A stretch of DNA of 10,516 nucleotides from DASVHS01 sp038244815 (GTDB lineage: Bacteria > Acidobacteriota > Thermoanaerobaculia > Gp7-AA8). Shown one piece after another: positions 6,158 to 10,516 of the stretch. Below the pieces are notes generated by a model that saw nothing but the letters and a program-made list of their open reading frames with translations, ran no database searches and had not been told where the DNA came from. Every line of letters starts with the position of its first letter. Within the stretch, counting starts at the first letter, position 1. The position numbers were made by a program, and so were the translations under genes. The DNA is taken from contig JBBRTB010000052.1 of the NCBI GenBank assembly GCA_038244815.1, positions 1 through 10,516 of the forward strand, given 5' to 3'.

Positions 6158-8959
6158 CTAGAAGGAGATGCGCACCCCCAGCCTGGTGGAGCGAGGCGCG
6201 GTCCGCAATACCGCCCGCTTGTAATCCGGGTTCACCGGCGTGGGCGAGGCGTTGTCGGCTTCCTGGAATCCCCATCGCTCGTCGAGCAGAGTGGCGCGCT
6301 GCGTGTTGAGCACGTTGAAGACGTCGAGCAGCAGGTTGACGCGGGCCGGCCCGACCGAGATCGGGTAGCCGAGGTGGAGGTCCGCATCGTAGTTGCTCGG
6401 CGTCCGTCCCTCGGCACCGCGCGTGGTCAGGAAGAACTCGTAGCGGCCGTAGGCGTCGGAGTAGCCGTAGCGCGTCAACGGCGTTCCGCTGCGCCAGTAC
6501 GCGGCCAGTCCGATGGAGAGCTTCACCGGCGTCTCGTACACGCCGGAAACCTTGAGCTGATGACGGCGATCGTTCGACAGCGGGCCCTTGTTCGTGATCG
6601 TGGAGAGGTCGCTGCCGTTCGTGAAGAAGTCGTAGTAGTCGTAGGCAGCGCTGATGTTCGGATCGGCGCCGGCGTTCGTGAACGGCGCGTACTCACCATC
6701 GTAATTGCCGTCCAGCTTCGACCACAGATACGACGCCATGCCCTGCCAGTTGTTGGCGAATCGCTTCGTGGCGTCGATCTGCACTCCCTCGAATGTCCGC
6801 TTCGGCTTCGGCGCAGGGAACGTCTGCGAGTAATCGAGCGTGAAGATGCGCTTCATGATCCCTTCGCCGGGATTGCCGATGCAGTACGTGCCGTCGTCGG
6901 CGCAGAGGAAGTCTTCGACCACGCGTCCGTACTTGCGGTAGATGCCCTTCACGCCCACGGCCACGTTGGGCATGACCTCGCGCTCGGCGCCGAGGATGAA
7001 CTCGTTGAGGTACTGGTTCTTGATGTTCGGATCGGACGGCTCCGTGAAGCCGCCCAGGATCGCCGACGATGTGCCGAGATCGGACTCGGCGTTCGGATCG
7101 GGGGCCACGCTGGTCGGGCTGTAGTTGACGATGCGCGGCTGCCGCTCGTATGAGAACGAGCGGATGACGAGATCCATCGGCAGCTCTTCGTAGAACTGGC
7201 CGAACGATCCGTAGATCTTCATGAGATGCGCGCCGCTCGGATCCCAGATCAGGCCGAGCCGCGGTGCGACGTCCTTCTTCATGTCGATCTGCGTGACGCC
7301 GGAGGCGTCCACGATCTGCTGCCGGTCCCAGCGCAGCCCGTAGCTGAAGACGAGATTGTTGTTGATGCTCCATCGGTCCTGCAGATATGCGGTCGTCACC
7401 TTGTGCTGGGGCGACGCGGAGAGCTGCGAGATCGGGGCGTTGGCCACGGTGGCGTCCGGCGTGGTCCAGTACTGATGCGAGTAGATCGGCTGCGACGGGT
7501 TGACCGGATTGGCGAACACGCTGACCTGCTGTCCGCCGGACATCACCTTGACGACGTCGGCGCTGGCCTGCTCGTACTCGAGACCACCCTTGATCTCGTG
7601 ACCGGCCATAAGCCGCGTCAGCGCCGATGAGTAGTGCTTGCGGTCGAAAGACTTCTCCTGGATGAGACCGAAGCCGCCGGTCTGGAAGAAGTTGTTCGAG
7701 GCGTCGAGAAATTCGACGGCGTTCCCGGCGGAGGTCGAGGGTCCGACCGAGTTGGTCTCGCGATGCCGCGCCACCTGCAGCGAGGCGATCCACTTCGACG
7801 AGAACGAGCCGTCGTAGCGGAGCGCGTAATCGCGCCCGCCGAAGTCCTGACGGCCGAGATAGGTGCTGGGATCGCCATTGAGCGAGTGGTTGGCGTCGTT
7901 GATGGCGCCGGTGTCGACGCGCGGGTCCTGAAGGAACGTGGCCACCAGCGACTGGCTGGAGCCGAGGTTGTACGTGAGCTTGGCGCTGCCGAGGTTGCGC
8001 CGGCTGTCGGATTCCACGACATCGCCCGCGTGCGGACCCTCGGGCAGGCTGTTCTTGACCGAGTTGCGCACACCGTCATAAGCACCGAAGAACCACAGAC
8101 GGTCGCGGAGGATGTAGCCGCCGGCGTCCGCGCCGAAATCCTTGCGCGTAAATCCCGTCAGCGTGCCGCCCGTCGAGACCACCGGCTTGGCGTTCGACTG
8201 CAGCGAGTCGCTGTCGTGATAGCCGAAGATGTCGCCGCTGAACTGATTGCCGCCCGATTTCGTGATGACGTTGATGATGCCGCCGGTGGAGCGCCCGAAC
8301 TCCGCTTCGTAGCCGCCGGTCTTGACGTCGACCTCGCTGATGAACTCGAAGTTCAGTTCCTTCCCCTGGAACCCGTACTCCATGTTCGTGGTGTTCACGC
8401 CGTCGATGTAGTAGGCGTTCTCCGCGCCCGACGATCCGTAGATGCTGATGGTGGCCTGGCTGGCGTTGGAGGGATTGGCGTCGGACTGGACTCCCGGCGC
8501 GATCTGCACGATCGACGCGTAGTTGCGCCCGGTGGGCAGCGTCTCGATGGCCCGGGTCGAGTAATTCGTCCCGAGCGTCGTCGACGTCGTGTCCAGCACC
8601 GGCGCCTCCGCGCTCACCGTCATCTCCTCGGCCACCGCGGCCGGGCGCATGGTGATGTCGAGCGTGGAGTCCTTGCCCAGCGCCACCACCACGCCGCTCT
8701 TCGCCAGCGGCGCGAACCCGCTCAGACTGTAGCTGATCGCGTATTCGCCGGGAGGCAGCAGCACGAAGCGATAGTCGCCGCCCGCTTCACTGACCGTGGT
8801 GCGCGTGCCCTGCAGCGCGGGACTCTTCGCTTCGACGGTGACGCCGGGCAGCGCCGCGCCGGTGGAATCAGAGATCCTGCCGACGATGCCACCGGAAGTC
8901 TGTGCGAAGAGGCTCGTGGACGAGAGAAGAAGAACGAGGATCAACCCGGAACGCTTCAT
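6158..8959 (-). CDS. TonB-dependent outer-membrane receptor, Oar-like, with carboxypeptidase-regulatory domain
   Basis: A 933-aa outer-membrane protein. Residues 1-19 are a signal peptide ending SLFA before QTSG. Residues about 23-105 form a carboxypeptidase-regulatory-like beta-sandwich (GIVGRISDSTGAALPGVTV, YRFVLLPPGEYAISY). EEMTVSAEAP at 111-120 resembles a TonB-box or linker segment. The plug domain is at about 130-238 (LPTGRNYASIVQIAPGV, IDGVNTT, GYEAEFGRSTGGIINVITKSG). The rest is a large beta-barrel ending VRISF with a terminal Phe, the signal read by the BAM machinery. A Cys pair in FLCADDGTYC probably closes an extracellular loop. Such receptors, abundant in Acidobacteriota and Myxococcota, import large or unknown substrates using TonB/ExbBD energy; none of those genes is here, nor is a SusD-like partner. 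ATG 8959 has a perfect AAGGAGG (8966-8972) 6 nt upstream. The frame stays open far upstream, but that part overlaps the CAP gene and is not coding. Confidence 0.95.
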   Translation of the reverse strand: MKRSGLILVLLLSSTSLFAQTSGGIVGRISDSTGAALPGVTVEAKSPALQGTRTTVSEAGGDYRFVLLPPGEYAISYSLSGFAPLAKSGVVVALGKDSTLDITMRPAAVAEEMTVSAEAPVLDTTSTTLGTNYSTRAIETLPTGRNYASIVQIAPGVQSDANPSNASQATISIYGSSGAENAYYIDGVNTTNMEYGFQGKELNFEFISEVDVKTGGYEAEFGRSTGGIINVITKSGGNQFSGDIFGYHDSDSLQSNAKPVVSTGGTLTGFTRKDFGADAGGYILRDRLWFFGAYDGVRNSVKNSLPEGPHAGDVVESDSRRNLGSAKLTYNLGSSQSLVATFLQDPRVDTGAINDANHSLNGDPSTYLGRQDFGGRDYALRYDGSFSSKWIASLQVARHRETNSVGPSTSAGNAVEFLDASNNFFQTGGFGLIQEKSFDRKHYSSALTRLMAGHEIKGGLEYEQASADVVKVMSGGQQVSVFANPVNPSQPIYSHQYWTTPDATVANAPISQLSASPQHKVTTAYLQDRWSINNNLVFSYGLRWDRQQIVDASGVTQIDMKKDVAPRLGLIWDPSGAHLMKIYGSFGQFYEELPMDLVIRSFSYERQPRIVNYSPTSVAPDPNAESDLGTSSAILGGFTEPSDPNIKNQYLNEFILGAEREVMPNVAVGVKGIYRKYGRVVEDFLCADDGTYCIGNPGEGIMKRIFTLDYSQTFPAPKPKRTFEGVQIDATKRFANNWQGMASYLWSKLDGNYDGEYAPFTNAGADPNISAAYDYYDFFTNGSDLSTITNKGPLSNDRRHQLKVSGVYETPVKLSIGLAAYWRSGTPLTRYGYSDAYGRYEFFLTTRGAEGRTPSNYDADLHLGYPISVGPARVNLLLDVFNVLNTQRATLLDERWGFQEADNASPTPVNPDYKRAVLRTAPRSTRLGVRISF

Positions 8960-8996
8960 GGGGAACCTCCTTGGAACGATCTGGAGGGAGACTATA
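8960..8996 (-). promoter_or_regulatory. Promoter -10 and Shine-Dalgarno of the TonB receptor gene
   Basis: AAGGAGG (complement of 8966-8972) lies 6 nt before the ATG and decides the start. TATAGT (complement of 8991-8996) is a good -10 box and would give a leader of about 25 nt. The position where a -35 box should be (about 9013-9019) lies inside the CCTCGGG heptad array and reads GGCCCG, unlike TTGACA, so an alternative sigma factor or activator may be needed. Confidence 0.5.
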
Positions 8997-9010
8997 CGCT
9001 GGGTTCGGGT

Positions 9011-9038
9011 CCTCGGGCCTCGGGCCTCGGGCCTCGGT
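9011..9038. repeat. Heptad tandem repeat, CCTCGGG x4
   Basis: Three perfect CCTCGGG units (9011-9017, 9018-9024, 9025-9031) are followed by a fourth with one change (CCTCGGT, 9032-9038). The array is non-coding and sits at the expected -35 region of the receptor promoter. The same heptad recurs downstream of the receptor gene, in both orientations, near 6120-6157. Heptad short tandem repeats are known from cyanobacterial intergenic regions (STRR sequences); equivalence is not claimed. Confidence 0.85.
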
Positions 9039-9048
9039 TCTGGTCCCC

Positions 9049-9101
9049 GGTCGTCGCTCGTGGTGGCATTTTTCGCAACGCGGCCCCCACGACCGACGAC
9101 C
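9049..9101 (-). terminator. Long hairpin between CAP and TonB receptor genes
   Basis: GGTCGTCGCTCGTGG (9049-9063) is the reverse complement of CCACGACCGACGACC (9087-9101) with one mismatch in 15. Three further pairs (GGC/GCC) extend the stem inward after a mismatch. It begins 22 nt after the CAP stop codon in the direction of transcription and could end or insulate that transcript. There is no U-tract after the stem on the minus strand, so termination is only plausible. The right arm lies inside the second heptad array. Confidence 0.45.
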
Positions 9102-9122
9102 CACGACCCACGACCCACAACC
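9088..9122. repeat. Heptad tandem repeat, CACGACC x5
   Basis: Five consecutive 7-bp units read CACGACC, GACGACC, CACGACC, CACGACC and CACAACC, with only two substitutions in 35 bp. The array starts 1 nt after the CAP stop codon and is non-coding. It is a different heptad from the one at 9011-9038 but has the same period. Its left part forms one arm of the 9049-9101 hairpin. Confidence 0.85.
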
Positions 9123-9123
9123 G

Positions 9124-10152
9124 TCAGTGGCCCCGGACCGCTCTCCGCTTCACCGGCACCGGATCGGGCGGCGGGGTGGCCGGCGAGCCGCTGGAGCACT
9201 TCGCCGTCAGGCGCGAGGAGTTCCAGTCTTCGCACGACGAATCGCCGATGCCGAGGGAACCGGTGGCGGGATAGGTGACCTCGGCGCCGGTCGAGTCGAT
9301 GAATGAGAAGTAATAGCGATGACATCCGTTTCCGACACCGTTCGCGTTCACGGTCCATGCGCCGTTCTGTTGAGTGCCGCGCTGCAGCGCCATCGAAGAG
9401 CATTTCCCGTCGACGACGGCGTTCGCCGCTTTCGGACCGGACGAGTCGTACCAGTTCGCCCAGAGCGCGACCGTCGCGGCCTGCTTCGGATAGTGCGCGG
9501 CGGACGGGATCCTGTAGGGAGCGGCCACGCCGCCGAAATCGCCGACGGCGTTGCCGCTCGCACCCATGCCCACCGCTCCGCTGGAGTTGAGGATCAGCCA
9601 TCGATGACCGTTCGCACCGAACGAGCAGGTGCTCGGTGCCGCTTCGTACAACCACAGATAGAACGCGGTGTTCGGCTCGGCCGTGCTGGCGATGATCTCG
9701 CCGCTTCCGCCGCTGCCGAAGAGCGCGATGCGCGTCGTCCACGCCGTCGGCGGTCCGCTGCCGCACGCACACGAGGCCGAACCGTCGCACGCCACCGGAT
9801 ACAGCGAGTTGATGGTCGAGACGATCGCGCACGCCGAGTTGTGCGCGAAGTAACGCTGCCTGGTCATCTCGTCGGCGTGAAAGCGCGCCGAGTGATTCAA
9901 CCGCTCGTCCCAATAGAGAGGTCCGGCCGGCCGGTAGCACGCGGCGTCCGCGCAGGCGGATCCGCAGGCCTTCATCTCGATCTGCGGATCGACGCGGGCG
10001 CGGTTCATCCACTCCAGCATCACGCGCTCGGACCAGTTTGGAAACCCGTTGATCGACTCGCCGGCGCGCAGGTTCGTCGCAGACGTCTGCGGATCCTGCG
10101 CAAACGCGGAGAGAGCGATCCCGCAGACGATCAGAGCCCGGGCGATCTTCAC
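9124..10152 (-). CDS. Secreted CAP/SCP-domain protein, disulfide-rich
   Basis: A 342-aa protein. Residues 1-19 are a signal peptide (MKIARALIVCGIALSAFAQ). Residues about 42-205 carry the CAP (SCP/PR-1/YkwD-like) fold: MLEWMNRARVDP, LYWDERLNHSARFHADEM with H92, YFAHNS with H104, GEIIAS with E152 (the GENIA-like motif), and GHRWLILNSSGAVGMGA with H183. The cavity His/Glu residues are present. Residues about 215-318 form a second beta-rich module (ALWANWYDSSGP, GCHRYYFSFIDSTG, YPATGSLGIG). A Pro-rich linker (TPPPDPVPV) leads to the basic tail KRRAVRGH. The mature part has 12 cysteines, an even number, fitting disulfides in the periplasm or outside. The start is a GTG; an overlapping ATGGCGTGA mini-frame precedes it and no good Shine-Dalgarno is seen. 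CAP proteins act in adhesion, lipid binding or proteolysis-like roles; the exact activity cannot be assigned. Confidence 0.9.
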   Translation of the reverse strand: MKIARALIVCGIALSAFAQDPQTSATNLRAGESINGFPNWSERVMLEWMNRARVDPQIEMKACGSACADAACYRPAGPLYWDERLNHSARFHADEMTRQRYFAHNSACAIVSTINSLYPVACDGSASCACGSGPPTAWTTRIALFGSGGSGEIIASTAEPNTAFYLWLYEAAPSTCSFGANGHRWLILNSSGAVGMGASGNAVGDFGGVAAPYRIPSAAHYPKQAATVALWANWYDSSGPKAANAVVDGKCSSMALQRGTQQNGAWTVNANGVGNGCHRYYFSFIDSTGAEVTYPATGSLGIGDSSCEDWNSSRLTAKCSSGSPATPPPDPVPVKRRAVRGH

Positions 10153-10197
10153 GCCATGGAGATTAGAGGATGGGGGGCGAAACGGGCGTGACCGGAA
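10153..10197 (-). other. Spacer between the small protein and the CAP gene
   Basis: A 45-bp gap. On the minus strand TAATCT lies only a few bases before the overlapping ATGGCGTGA, too close to act as a -10 for the CAP start unless the mRNA is leaderless. No clear promoter or hairpin is seen, so the CAP gene may be read from the promoter of the small gene upstream. Confidence 0.3.
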
Positions 10198-10347
10198 TTA
10201 CAAAATCAACCGGTCATCGAGACGCCGACGAGCCCAGCGGTCGGCGTGCTTTCTCTCGACCTTCGCCAGTCGCCGGTACACCTCGTTCGTCTCGTCGACG
10301 AGGTTCTCGAGAATGCGTCTCTGGTCGCGCGCGGTGAGCTCGGACAT
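10198..10347 (-). CDS. Small basic helical protein, 49 aa, unknown function
   Basis: ATG 10347 to TAA 10198 encodes 49 residues beginning MSELTARDQRRILENLVDE and ending RLDDRLIL. The whole protein is charged, helix-forming and probably a short coiled coil or helical hairpin; W38 is the only tryptophan and there is no signal peptide, membrane segment or cysteine. Roughly 80% of codons end in G or C, as expected for a real gene in this genome. It lies 45 bp upstream of the CAP gene on the same strand and might be cotranscribed. No Shine-Dalgarno precedes the ATG, but a CATAAT -10-like box ends 8 nt before it. I do not recognise the family and give no function. Confidence 0.6.
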   Translation of the reverse strand: MSELTARDQRRILENLVDETNEVYRRLAKVERKHADRWARRRLDDRLIL

Positions 10348-10355
10348 GAGCGCGT

Positions 10356-10361
10356 ATTATG
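10356..10361 (-). promoter_or_regulatory. Candidate -10 box for the 49-aa gene
   Basis: CATAAT on the minus strand matches the -10 consensus at five of six positions, in otherwise GC-rich DNA. It ends 8 nt before the ATG, so a normal start site would give an mRNA with a leader of almost zero length. No clear -35 box is visible. Confidence 0.3.
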
Positions 10362-10431
10362 ACGCGGCATCAGGACGTCATTCCGAGCGGTGTAACGCGC
10401 AAGCGCGTTGTCGAGGGGATGAACGGATATC

Positions 10432-10452
10432 CTGCGGAGCGCGGTTCCGCAG
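10432..10452. repeat. Perfect 7-bp inverted repeat
   Basis: CTGCGGA (10432-10438) and TCCGCAG (10446-10452) flank a 7-nt loop GCGCGGT. There is no T-run on either side. It lies 22 bp from the 10394-10409 inverted repeat, suggesting a structured repeat element. Confidence 0.5.
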
Positions 10453-10516
10453 ACGAGGCCGTTGACGCAATGGTGCGCAGTACTGAGCCCGATTCCGAGC
10501 GTGGTCCCGGAAGATC

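Larger units (their letters stand above)
10348..10516. other. Right-edge region with repeats and hairpins, no recognised gene
   Basis: The stretch holds a 10-bp direct repeat, ATTCCGAGCG, at 10380-10389 and 10492-10501, and two inverted repeats: AACGCGC/GCGCGTT at 10394-10409 and CTGCGGA/TCCGCAG at 10432-10452 with a 7-nt loop. Such sequence is typical of dispersed intergenic repeats. A plus-strand frame from ATG 10359 stays open to the edge (52 codons, starting MTRHQDVIPSGVTRKR), but G/C at third positions is only about 60%, there is no Shine-Dalgarno, and it would overlap the divergent -10 box. A partial gene cannot be excluded but is not favoured. Confidence 0.4.

Noticed and set aside
7634..9274. 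546-codon plus-strand open frame opposite the TonB receptor
   Set aside because: Antisense shadow of the receptor gene in high-GC DNA, with composition typical of such shadows and no domain.
8960..10012. Upstream extension of the TonB receptor frame
   Set aside because: The frame is open through the gap and the CAP gene, but this part is low-complexity and Arg-rich, overlaps a real CAP gene on the same strand, and ignores the perfect Shine-Dalgarno and signal peptide at 8959.

Overview
The window is GC-rich and has no rRNA, tRNA or CRISPR. It suggests a Gram-negative, probably soil-type bacterium. The best guess is Acidobacteriota (Thermoanaerobaculia-like), because a large Oar-like TonB-dependent receptor with an N-terminal carboxypeptidase-regulatory domain sits beside a very large secreted beta-rich/LRR protein and the gaps carry GC-rich heptad repeats. 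This is inference from gene style; no marker gene is present.

Layout. (i) At the left edge, a strong Shine-Dalgarno and ATG on the minus strand mark a gene that runs off the window. (ii) A plus-strand block (271-1614) holds a 64-aa ribbon-helix-helix-type antitoxin, a Doc/Fic-type toxin directly abutting it but broken by a one-base frameshift in a T5 run and altered in its Fic motif, and a 244-aa ankyrin-repeat protein whose ATG overlaps the toxin stop (ATGCTGA). (iii) A minus-strand block (10347-1649) encodes, in order of transcription, a 49-aa basic helical small protein, a secreted CAP/SCP-domain protein, an Oar-like TonB-dependent outer-membrane receptor, and a 1471-aa secreted protein with 23 plant-type leucine-rich repeats, an FN3 domain and several beta-sandwich modules. 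The ankyrin and LRR genes converge with only 34 bp between them. (iv) At the right edge (10348-10516) there is a repeat- and hairpin-bearing stretch with no recognisable gene.

The three large minus-strand genes all encode exported proteins. The gaps between them (164 and 93 bp) hold heptad repeats, inverted repeats and their own promoter-like sequences, so they look like separately transcribed neighbours and not one tight operon. Together they would build envelope or secreted surface: receptor, adhesin or binding protein, and a disulfide-rich CAP protein. The CAP protein ends in a KRRAVRGH tail, and the LRR protein has the same KRRAV pentapeptide in a Gly-rich linker before its last domains.

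The most unusual items are the decayed or recoded toxin with its coupled ankyrin gene, the heptad arrays and the hairpins built from them just after stop codons, the plant-style LRR ectodomain, the shared KRRAV motif, and the small 49-aa gene that may be read from an almost leaderless transcript.
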